From CAYSCW01 sp964449165 (lineage in GTDB: Bacteria > Acidobacteriota > Aminicenantia > Aminicenantales > Aminicenantaceae): 41,472 nucleotides of DNA. This document shows, piece after piece, positions 34,579 through 41,472 of the stretch (the stretch's first letter is position 1; each line of letters opens with the position of its first letter). Below the pieces are notes generated by a model. It was not told the origin of the DNA. It saw only the letters and a list, made by a program, of their open reading frames with translations, and ran no database searches. Where the stretch lies: contig CAYVAT010000029.1 in the NCBI GenBank assembly GCA_964449165.1, positions 1 to 41,472 of the forward strand. Reading direction: 5' to 3'. Made by a program: the position numbers and the translations under genes.

Positions 34579-36219
34579 ATGTCAGGAAAGAATATAGAAA
34601 GAAGGGATTTTTTAAAGACACTGCTTGCGGGTATCCCCTTGATGACTCTTGACTGGGATGTTTTCCCGAAACCCCAGAGGAGTGAATCCGATAAAGAAAC
34701 CTATGATGCGGTCATCATCGGCTCCGGGCTTGGCGGTTTGAGTTGTGCTGCGGCCTTTGCCCGTCAGGGATTCAGACCTCTCGTGCTTGAGCAGCATTCT
34801 ATTCCGGGAGGTTATGCGACCACATTCAAGCGGCCAGGAGGCTTTGAGTTTGATGTCTCCCTCCACTCAACAACAGTAGGGGAGAGAGAGGGAATCCATA
34901 ACTTGATTCCGGGCTTTCCGGAAATCAAAGAGGTCGAATTTTCTCCCCATCCCGATCTTTATCGAGCCATCTTCCCCCACCACGATATCACAGTTCCCCA
35001 GAAGGATGTAGCCGGATACATTAAAAAACTCGTCAATCTTTTCCCAGAAGAAAAAGAGGGGATCGCAGGGATTTTCGAAGATATGAAAGGATTGGCTTTG
35101 GATATTAACAAGTACTCCGCTGCAGAGGGTAAGATCGACATGAGCAGTTTTTCCACCGATTTCCCCTTTTTATTTAAATGTTTCAATAAGACTTGGGGCG
35201 AAATGATAGACATACATATCAAGAATCCTGAGCTAAAGACCATCATCTCCTCCCTGTGGGGCTATTTCGGGCTTCCACCATCAAAGCTGGCCAGTTTTTA
35301 TTATGCTCTTCCCATCATCGGCTATCTTCAAAGCGGAGGATACTATCCCAAGGGCAAATCCCAGAAGATAAGCAATGCTTTCAAGAAATTTATAGAGGAA
35401 CATGGGGGGAAGGTCAAGCTAAAGACCGGAGTGGAGAAAATTCTGGTCAAGGATCATGCTGCCTATGGAGTGAAAACCTCTGATGGCGCGGAATACACAG
35501 CAAAAGTGGTGGTTTCCAATGCCAATGCCTACGACACATTCCATACCTTTATCAAGGAGGATGATTATCTCAAAGATTATCTGGCCAGAATGGATAAATT
35601 GAGCGTCAGTCTTTCCAGTTTTCAGGTTTTTTTGGGCTTAAAGAAAGATTTGGTCGGTGAAACCGGGATTGCTGATTCCGAAATATTTTTTGCAAATGGC
35701 TATGATATTGAGGCTGCTTACAAAGCTGCTCAGAATGCGGATGTGGAAAACTCAGGTTTCGGCCTCACCCTCTACGATAATGTCTACAAGGATTATTCTC
35801 CTCCAGGCAAGAATACTATCAATATTATTGTGCTCCAGGGATTCGGTCACTGGAAAAAATATGAGGAAGATTACTGGAAAGGGAATAAAGTCGAATATCG
35901 AGCTGAGAAGGAGCGGATAGCTGATATTTTAATCAACAGCGCAGAAAAAACCCTTCTTCCGGGTCTTTCCAAGGCTATAGAGGTTAAGGAAATCGGAACG
36001 CCTTTGACCAATATCCGGTACACCAGAAATTACAGAGGTGCAATCTATGGCTGGGACCAGACCCTGGATAATTCAGGCCCAAGACGTTTGCCTCATAAAA
36101 CTCCCATCAAAAATCTCTATCTTTCAGGGGCATGGACAAGCCCGGGTCATGGATATTCAGCTGTTTTAGCCAGTGGCTTGCAATGCTTCGCTGAAATTAT
36201 GGAAACGTGGCAAAAGTGA
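34579..36219 (+). CDS. Tat-exported FAD-dependent oxidoreductase, CrtI/retinol-saturase-like
   Basis: A 546-residue flavoprotein. The N-terminus ERRDFLKTLLAGIPLMTL is a twin-arginine-type signal with a hydrophobic stretch, so the folded protein is probably exported. A Rossmann FAD site follows (AVIIGSGLGGLSCAAAFARQ, GSGLGG at 48-53, then VLEQHSIPGGYATTF). Further conserved blocks are LHSTTVGERE, PKGKSQKISNAFKKFIEEHG, and the C-terminal FAD loop KNLYLSGAWTSPGHGYSAVL. This layout belongs to the phytoene desaturase, carotenoid isomerase and retinol saturase superfamily. The substrate is unknown; no other carotenoid genes are nearby. AAAGGAGG precedes the ATG. It seems to be monocistronic. Confidence 0.82.
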   Translation: MSGKNIERRDFLKTLLAGIPLMTLDWDVFPKPQRSESDKETYDAVIIGSGLGGLSCAAAFARQGFRPLVLEQHSIPGGYATTFKRPGGFEFDVSLHSTTVGEREGIHNLIPGFPEIKEVEFSPHPDLYRAIFPHHDITVPQKDVAGYIKKLVNLFPEEKEGIAGIFEDMKGLALDINKYSAAEGKIDMSSFSTDFPFLFKCFNKTWGEMIDIHIKNPELKTIISSLWGYFGLPPSKLASFYYALPIIGYLQSGGYYPKGKSQKISNAFKKFIEEHGGKVKLKTGVEKILVKDHAAYGVKTSDGAEYTAKVVVSNANAYDTFHTFIKEDDYLKDYLARMDKLSVSLSSFQVFLGLKKDLVGETGIADSEIFFANGYDIEAAYKAAQNADVENSGFGLTLYDNVYKDYSPPGKNTINIIVLQGFGHWKKYEEDYWKGNKVEYRAEKERIADILINSAEKTLLPGLSKAIEVKEIGTPLTNIRYTRNYRGAIYGWDQTLDNSGPRRLPHKTPIKNLYLSGAWTSPGHGYSAVLASGLQCFAEIMETWQK

Positions 36220-36247
36220 ATCTTGCACACACATTCCAGAGAAAAAT

Positions 36248-36913
36248 TTAAGTCCTGAATACCAGTCGGCTCTTCTTTTTTTGACCAATTCTTTCATAGT
36301 GTTCTCTAAAATTGAGCATGTCGAAAAGACTTTTCCCCTCCTCCATTTTCGCTAAAACTTTTTCTTCATTTTGTTGAATAATCCCTGCTGTATCCACTAT
36401 TTTTATTATCTCTTCTTCACTCATGACCACAATTCCATCATCATCTCCAAGAATGATGTCACCTGGTAAGACAGAGACACTGCCACACTCGACTGGAATT
36501 TGTGTCTCGAATATCTGTTGTGCTGTACCTGCCAGAGGAGTAATATATCTGGCATAGACAGGGAACTGCATCTTCCGTATCTTCTCTGTATCACGGCACC
36601 CTCCATCTATAATCATTCCTGCCAGACCTTTTCTCCTTGCTTCTGCGGAAAAGAGTTCGCCAGCAAGAGCGACTTTCTCGCCTCCTGCATCCACTACCAG
36701 TACTTCATCTTTCCCGGCTTCGTCAAGGCCCTTGAGGATGGATAAAAAATCTTTCCTGCAGCGAACAGTATGTGCTATTCCTATCATCTTTAGACCGAGA
36801 GTCATAGGACGGATTTCATGATCCATTACTCTTATATTTTTTTGAGCATCACAGATGCATGCCGCATCCAGATTTTCCAATCTTGACTTCCATACTTTAA
36901 AATTCATGATCAT
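36248..36913 (-). CDS. RraA-family protein (HMG/CHA aldolase or oxaloacetate decarboxylase-like)
   Basis: A 221-residue protein with the RraA fold landmarks: IGIAHTVRC (about 44-52), DEVLVVDAGGEKVALAGELF (69-88), EARRKGLAGMIIDGGCRD (91-108, with the Arg-Asp pair at 107-108), and PGDIILGDDDGIVVMSEEE. The GELF and GGCRD residues are those used by divalent-metal-dependent 4-hydroxy-4-methyl-2-oxoglutarate aldolases and related oxaloacetate decarboxylases. True RraA RNase E inhibitors are shorter (about 160 residues), so an enzyme is more likely. GAGGAATGAT precedes the ATG. It is convergent with the oxidoreductase gene. Confidence 0.85.
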   Translation of the reverse strand: MIMNFKVWKSRLENLDAACICDAQKNIRVMDHEIRPMTLGLKMIGIAHTVRCRKDFLSILKGLDEAGKDEVLVVDAGGEKVALAGELFSAEARRKGLAGMIIDGGCRDTEKIRKMQFPVYARYITPLAGTAQQIFETQIPVECGSVSVLPGDIILGDDDGIVVMSEEEIIKIVDTAGIIQQNEEKVLAKMEEGKSLFDMLNFREHYERIGQKKKSRLVFRT

Positions 36914-37281
36914 TCCTCCTCAAATAATTATCCATCCCTTTCAGAATTGGAGCCATATAACATCCCCGCACAGGTTTCTCCTTTTAATTTGGATCTTTTC
37001 ATCCCTTATCACTTCTGTCATCGTAGACCCTCTGCAGAAAGGTTGCTATTTTTCTTACCACCAAATGCTTGATTCCAGCCTGTTCTTAAAACTAGCACTT
37101 GCTCAGACAGGATGTCAAATCGGGACTTCTTGTGTTTTTATTTGAACTTTTCCCCATCTCATTATATTCTTAACAAAGATCATATAAGAAATGATATCCT
37201 GTTCCTCGTTATAGGGGACATTATCAAATTTTTAAATGTAACAAACATAAGAGGGATCTCACATCCGGAGGAGGAGAAAGA
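36914..37281. other. Intergenic region of 368 bp
   Basis: Divergent spacer between the RraA-family gene (minus) and the DUF3160 gene (plus). The only open frame across it, 36855-37145, is in large part antisense to the RraA gene and is rejected. No convincing promoter pair or RNA was seen. GGAGGAGGAG at 37267-37276 is the ribosome site of the DUF3160 gene. Confidence 0.35.
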
Positions 37282-39414
37282 ATGAAAAAATGCATGCATC
37301 TGCTTTCTGTGTTTATGATTTTCGCTTTGTGCTCAGAATGTCTGTCTTATCCCATGGAAAAAGAGGACATCACTTTCTCTCTTAAGGGACTAGAAGGGAT
37401 AGAGAAAGTCTATCTGTCTTTGGAAGCTAAGAATTTTCTCCAGCAAAATGGTTTCGTAGTCACACCAGGTTCTGAGGAAGAAATCTATGATGTCTATTCC
37501 CAGTGCAAGAAGAAAAATCAGCCCATCTTTGTCACCAGCGATTCGGTTCTTCACACATCTCATATTTTTTTCGATTATCTCTTGAGAATACTGGAGAGAG
37601 AAAAACTTTATGATCTGACGGTCGAGTTGACCGACAGGATGATCCTCCTTTCGCAGAAACAGTTTGAAGGGGCAGAAGATGAAAAGATAAAGGAAGTAGC
37701 CAGATTAAACATGGGATTTTTTGGAGTGGCCAGGAAGATTTTCAACCCAGAGTATGAGCCTGGTTACGGTTTGAGAGATTTGATTCAGAAAGAGGTCAAC
37801 AGCATAGAAAGCCATAAAGGATTGGCATTCAGGTCTCTTTTGGCTTATGTGGAAAACCCGAATTTGATGCGTACACCCTATGCTTTTGAAGACTACAGCC
37901 AATATATTCCTCGGGGCCATTATACAAGAAACGAAGAATTCAAAAAGTATTTCAAAGCCATGATGTGGTATGGACGTATCGATTTCAAACTGATGCCAGG
38001 AGAATCGGATTCAGCACTTCGTCATGGAAAAATGATGACTCTCCAGGCTATTTTAATGGTGGATTGTTTGATGAGAGATGAGGAGGCACTAAGGTTATGG
38101 AGAATGATCTACGAACCCACTGTTTATTTTGTGGGGGCGACCGATGATTTGTATGTCGATGATTATAAGACTCTGATTAAAGAAGTTTTTCCTTCACAGG
38201 GCGGAGTAGACAAATACAATGATGAGCCCGAATTATCTAAATTCATCAAGAAGGCCATGGAATTGAAATCGCCGAAGATCCTCTCCGGAACTGCTTTTGT
38301 CGAGGAAGGAGAATTCGCTGAAACAACAAGAGGCTTTCGCTTTATGGGGCAGAGATTTATCCCTGATTCCTACATGTTTCAAGAGCTGGTTTTTGGTAGA
38401 AAAGGGAAAAAGATGATGCTCGCCTACACAGGAAGCGGAAAGCCTTTTACCATGGAAAACCTTCCTGCGGTGGGTCCAGCAAGAGCTTTTCCCAGAGGAT
38501 TGGATGTCTTAGCTGTCCTGAGCTCAAGGCGGGCACTTGAAATATTAGAGCAAGAGGGAGACACCGAGTATAAAGGCTATTATGATCAACTGCGAAGGCT
38601 TCAAGAAGAATTCTCATCCTTGACTCCGGATGAATGGAAACAGAATCTGTATTGGAGATGGCTGTATTGTCTTATTCCTCTCTTTCATGAGCCCAAAGGA
38701 GAAAACATCCCCAAATTCATGCAGAATATTTTCTGGATAGACAAAGAAATTCAGACAACTCTGGGCTCCTGGACCGAACTGAGGCATGACACGATACTCT
38801 ATGCAAAGCAAAGCTATACCATGGTTGCCACGGCTATGCCCGGAGAAAAGCCTGTTTTTACTTACGGATATGTCGAACCATATGCTGAAGTCTACACCAG
38901 GATTAAAGAAATGATGTCAGACATGAGAGGAAGTCTCGCTCAACTCGGAATCGCCATTCCCGGGATAGAAGAGAAGATTAAGAGTTTTGAGCAGGTATTG
39001 GAGAAGTTAGCGGTTATATCCGAAAAAGAACGAGAGGGAACGGAGCTGAGCAGGCAGGAATATGAGCTGATATGGAATATCGGCGCTGTGCTTGGTTCTC
39101 TCAAGCAATTTCCTTCTCAAATCATGGAAAAAATCACGTCTGGAACGGACGAAAGAATCGATCTTGTTGCTGATGTCCACACGGATATCAATACAAAACA
39201 AGTTCTTGAAGAGGCGGTTGGTTCTCCGTTCAATATTTATGTCATTATCAAAGATAGAATGGGATACAGACTATGTCAGGGAGCAGTTTTTTCCTATTAC
39301 GAGTTCAAACATCCCATGGATGATCGTCTGACGGATGAGAAGTGGCAGACTATGGGTGAGAAAGGGAGAAGGCCGCCACAACCTGATTGGACAATGAGCT
39401 TCATCACGAAATAG
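37282..39414 (+). CDS. Secreted DUF3160-family protein
   Basis: A 710-residue protein with a signal peptide (about 1-22). The family is recognised from its N-terminal core (FLQQNGFVVTPGSEEEIYDV, then FVTSDSVLHTSHIFFDYLLR), the helical middle with RTPYAFEDYSQYIPRGHYTR and FKAMMWYGRIDFKL, and the late blocks FRFMGQRFIPDSYMFQELVF, SWTELRHDTILYAKQSYT and LVADVHTDINTKQVLEEAVG. Full-length members are 650-800 residues. No enzyme activity is assigned to the family; it is common in environmental diderm genomes. The strong ribosome site upstream fixes the start. The MBL-fold gene follows, but with a separate start region. Confidence 0.85.
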   Translation: MKKCMHLLSVFMIFALCSECLSYPMEKEDITFSLKGLEGIEKVYLSLEAKNFLQQNGFVVTPGSEEEIYDVYSQCKKKNQPIFVTSDSVLHTSHIFFDYLLRILEREKLYDLTVELTDRMILLSQKQFEGAEDEKIKEVARLNMGFFGVARKIFNPEYEPGYGLRDLIQKEVNSIESHKGLAFRSLLAYVENPNLMRTPYAFEDYSQYIPRGHYTRNEEFKKYFKAMMWYGRIDFKLMPGESDSALRHGKMMTLQAILMVDCLMRDEEALRLWRMIYEPTVYFVGATDDLYVDDYKTLIKEVFPSQGGVDKYNDEPELSKFIKKAMELKSPKILSGTAFVEEGEFAETTRGFRFMGQRFIPDSYMFQELVFGRKGKKMMLAYTGSGKPFTMENLPAVGPARAFPRGLDVLAVLSSRRALEILEQEGDTEYKGYYDQLRRLQEEFSSLTPDEWKQNLYWRWLYCLIPLFHEPKGENIPKFMQNIFWIDKEIQTTLGSWTELRHDTILYAKQSYTMVATAMPGEKPVFTYGYVEPYAEVYTRIKEMMSDMRGSLAQLGIAIPGIEEKIKSFEQVLEKLAVISEKEREGTELSRQEYELIWNIGAVLGSLKQFPSQIMEKITSGTDERIDLVADVHTDINTKQVLEEAVGSPFNIYVIIKDRMGYRLCQGAVFSYYEFKHPMDDRLTDEKWQTMGEKGRRPPQPDWTMSFITK

Positions 39415-39481
39415 AATACTTTGTGATGCTTCGAAGTCCTTAGAGCTTGCATTTTTTTTGAGATTTTATTATGTAAAATAC

Positions 39482-40366
39482 ATGAAAAAACAAAATTTTC
39501 TTAAAAACTTAACATTCTTCATACTGCTCCTTTTAGCGGTTTCCGCCTATCTGTTTGTCCAACAAGCAGAGCCTATCACTATAGAGAAAGTCTCTGGAGA
39601 TGTTTATTGTCTTTACGGCCAAGGCGGGAACATTGGCATTTTGAAAGGAGAGACTGAACTCCTAGTCATTGATTCCCAGTATGCCCAAAATGCAGATGAT
39701 GTGATGAAAGCAATCGGAGAATTGAGTTCTCAGAAGATCCGTTACCTGATCAATACCCACTATCACGGCGACCATACTCAAGGAAATCCTATCCTGGGGA
39801 AAGATGCCCGAATCATCAGCCACAAGAATTGCAAAGCATCACTTCTATCGTCGTTAAAACCTGAAGAGACTGCAGAGAGTGTTGGAGCTCCACAGGAAAC
39901 TTTCGAGGACGAGATGAGTCTTGAGGTAGGAGGAGAAACAATACGACTGCTCTATTTTGGCCCAGGACACACATCCGGCGATACTGTCGTGGTTTTCGAG
40001 AAGGCCAAGGTGATTCACGCAGGAGATCTTTTTTTTCACGGATGGCCTCCTTATATCGACGTCAAGGATGGATCGGATACAAAAAACTGGATTTCCACCA
40101 TAGAAAAGCTTTCTGAGACTTACCCCGATTATAAAGTGATCCCCGGGCATGGGAGAGTCTCTGATATGGAAGAGTTCTTGAAATTTGCTGATTATCTGAA
40201 ATACCTGAGGAAAGAGGTGGCTGCAGCGATTGAGGGAGGGAAAACACGTGAGCAAGCGCAGGAGACAATCGACCTTTCCAAGTTTGTCTACATTCAAGAT
40301 CAAGGGGAATTCCTGACCAAGAAGGCGAACATTGGCTGGGTTTATGACGAGATGACCAGAAAATAA
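39482..40366 (+). CDS. Exported metallo-beta-lactamase-fold hydrolase
   Basis: A 294-residue protein from the ATG at 39482; a TTG at 39458 would add eight residues, but MKKQNFLKN followed by a hydrophobic signal (FFILLLLAVSAYLF) looks like the natural N-terminus. The zinc site is NTHYHGDHTQGNP (HYHGDH at 93-98), followed by GPGHTSGDTVVVF, HAGDLFFHGWPPYID and VIPGHGRVSD, the full set of metal ligands. The sequence resembles the broad cyclase, quinoprotein-relay and B1-like groups rather than a proven beta-lactamase, so the substrate is unknown. It ends just 4 bp before the tRNA fragment. Confidence 0.87.
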   Translation: MKKQNFLKNLTFFILLLLAVSAYLFVQQAEPITIEKVSGDVYCLYGQGGNIGILKGETELLVIDSQYAQNADDVMKAIGELSSQKIRYLINTHYHGDHTQGNPILGKDARIISHKNCKASLLSSLKPEETAESVGAPQETFEDEMSLEVGGETIRLLYFGPGHTSGDTVVVFEKAKVIHAGDLFFHGWPPYIDVKDGSDTKNWISTIEKLSETYPDYKVIPGHGRVSDMEEFLKFADYLKYLRKEVAAAIEGGKTREQAQETIDLSKFVYIQDQGEFLTKKANIGWVYDEMTRK

Positions 40367-40370
40367 GGAA

Positions 40371-40396
40371 TGCCGAAGAGGGGACTCGAACCTCTT
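40371..40396 (-). other. 3' end fragment of a tRNA (probably tRNA-Leu), likely attachment site
   Basis: On the minus strand this reads AAGAGGTTCGAGTCCCCTCT followed by TCGGCA. It contains the T-arm (AGAGG, loop TTCGAGT, CCCCT; one A-C mismatch), the 3' acceptor strand CTTCGGC and discriminator A. A CTTCGGCA acceptor end is typical of tRNA-Leu beginning GCCGAAG. The rest of the tRNA (GCCGAAG, D-arm, anticodon) is absent from the adjacent sequence at higher coordinates. Such a fragment is what remains at one junction of an element integrated into a tRNA 3' end. Confidence 0.7.
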
Positions 40397-40724
40397 GTAT
40401 TATTCTAACTTATTCAATATTAACAAATTACGGCCTAAATCACTGAAGACAAAAAAATTTAAATTTTTAAGCGGACTAAACTTGCAAATAGCTTTTCTAA
40501 TAAGGAATTTGACTTTAATAGAGAAGAGAAAATGTGTTCAAAATTTTGACATTTATTTTATTATATATTAAAAAAAGTGTGCATTCTGCTATTTAACGAG
40601 AAAAAATAACAAATCTCTTGTGATCGTTAAAACATATATATTGAGGAGAACTAAAGATAGTCGTTTTCTGTAAGAATTATCAAATAGATTCATATACTAT
40701 ATATTTGAATATGGAAAAATTAGG
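40397..40724. other. Very AT-rich non-coding stretch beyond the tRNA fragment
   Basis: Composition changes sharply from the preceding genes; long A/T tracts dominate. No gene, RNA or terminator could be supported. A tiny frame MEKLG at 40711-40728 overlaps the start of the next gene by ATGA and could be a leader or chance. Confidence 0.5.
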
Positions 40725-41472
40725 ATGAAAAGACCGATAAAATCAATTGTTACGTTTTTAATTTTATCAGTAATTCTGTATATTTCATGCACGAAAGAAG
40801 AAGGATTTAATCAGGAGAATATAACAGTAATAATTAATAAAAACAAACCTAAAGCTACTTCACTTTCTCTGGAATTTAAAGAAGATCTTTGCATTAAAGA
40901 AAATTGGGCGTTACCAACAAAACTTCTTGTTGATACCAAAGGAAATATATTTGTATTTGATGAGGAAGATAAAAAACCGACTATTTATAGATTTGATGAA
41001 GCAGGAAATTTGTTGTTAAAAAAAAGCTTTGATAGAGGTCAAGGACCTGGTGATTTTAATTTTATGGATCCTCATCTTTCTTCTGAAGGAAAGTTGAATC
41101 TTTTTGATAAGCAAGCTAGAAGATTAACTGTTCTTAATAGTATGCTTGAGGTAGAAAAGACCATTAAATTCGAAAAAAGCTTATTCAATTTTAAACTAGA
41201 TTCTAAAGGTTATATATATGGATTTTGTCTTGGTTTTACAGAGACGATGACTGAATATTTAGCAAAATTTTCTCCTGATGGAAAATATCTCTCTAAAGTA
41301 TTTGAATTTGAATATATAAATATTGAAAGAAAAGAGGATGCTAATTATGTTTATTTATACAATACATTAGGGAAATATAAAATTGATAGAAATGATAACT
41401 TGTATTATGTACGAAATGATAAATACGAAATAAATATTATAAATCCTGAAGGGAAACTGATAAAAAAAATAG
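40725..41472 (+). CDS. Six-bladed beta-propeller lipoprotein, 3' end beyond the window
   Basis: An open frame of at least 249 codons that runs off the window. It begins MKRPIKSIVTFLILSVILYI followed by SCTKEE, a signal peptide with probable lipidated Cys22. Propeller-type repeats follow: LPTKLLVDTKGNIFVFDEED, IYRFDEAGNLLLKKSFDRGQ with GPGDF, KLDSKGYIYGF, KFSPDGKYLSKVF and INPEGKLIKK. The GQGPGDF motif is characteristic of the six-bladed propeller lipoproteins common in Bacteroidota and Aminicenantes-like genomes; their function is unknown. The gene is far more AT-rich than the left-hand genes, consistent with recent transfer. The ribosome site is poor. Confidence 0.75.
   Translation, partial: MKRPIKSIVTFLILSVILYISCTKEEGFNQENITVIINKNKPKATSLSLEFKEDLCIKENWALPTKLLVDTKGNIFVFDEEDKKPTIYRFDEAGNLLLKKSFDRGQGPGDFNFMDPHLSSEGKLNLFDKQARRLTVLNSMLEVEKTIKFEKSLFNFKLDSKGYIYGFCLGFTETMTEYLAKFSPDGKYLSKVFEFEYINIERKEDANYVYLYNTLGKYKIDRNDNLYYVRNDKYEINIINPEGKLIKKI

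Noticed and set aside
36855..37145. 96-codon open frame overlapping the start of the RraA-family gene
   Set aside because: Partly antisense to a well-supported gene, with no ribosome site; the rest is spacer.
40371..40460. A complete tRNA gene on the minus strand
   Set aside because: Only the T-arm and 3' acceptor strand are present; no matching GCCGAAG 5' strand, D-arm or anticodon arm is found within 90 bases.

Overview
The window looks like a piece of chromosome from a diderm (outer-membrane) bacterium, most likely an Acidobacteriota relative and possibly the Aminicenantes (OP8) lineage. The evidence is a TamB/Omp85 protein, a DUF481 outer-membrane barrel, several lipoproteins, an acidobacterial-type VWFA protein, and a PadR regulator next to a duplicated MacB/FtsX-type permease of the ADOP kind. 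The lineage is inferred from gene content only; there is no rRNA or intact tRNA. The first 51 bases are a pure C run, most likely an assembly artefact.

Left part (about 270-11700): storage-glucan and compatible-solute metabolism. A small winged-helix protein is followed by a GH57/DUF3536 glucan hydrolase and a 4-alpha-glucanotransferase (malQ), with galT convergent to them. After an exported arylsulfotransferase-like propeller comes a minus-strand operon transcribed as sugar-phosphoglycerate phosphatase, then glucosyl-3-phosphoglycerate synthase (GT81-like), then glgC. Together these suggest that glycogen turnover is linked to making glucosylglycerate (or mannosylglycerate). A small membrane protein with a TrkA-C domain is transcribed divergently.

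Middle (11813-30204): a 2141-residue protein joins a complete TamB-like stalk to five POTRA domains and an Omp85 barrel, so both halves of the translocation and assembly module lie on one chain. Its 3' end carries a 69-bp sequence that recurs as a direct repeat at 29402-29470, next to the 3' end of a DUF481 barrel gene. The 11.1 kb between the repeats looks like an insertion or rearrangement. It holds a gingipain-like lipoprotein, a frameshifted unknown gene, PadR, a broken ADOP permease, a dead IS1380-family transposase, an M1-like peptidase and a VWFA protein. Each repeat keeps relics of both convergent gene ends.

Right part (30481-40366): corA, then glycerate 2-kinase overlapping pyruvate kinase by 4 bp, a Tat-exported CrtI/retinol-saturase-like oxidoreductase, an RraA-family protein (minus strand), a secreted DUF3160 protein and an exported metallo-beta-lactamase-fold hydrolase. 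Glycerate kinase and pyruvate kinase could feed glycerate released from glucosylglycerate into lower glycolysis (inference).

Right edge (40371-41472): a minus-strand 3' fragment of a tRNA, best read as tRNA-Leu, marks an abrupt change to very AT-rich DNA carrying a partial propeller lipoprotein. This is the expected geometry for one end (att site) of an element integrated into a tRNA gene, with most of the element lying to the right of the window.
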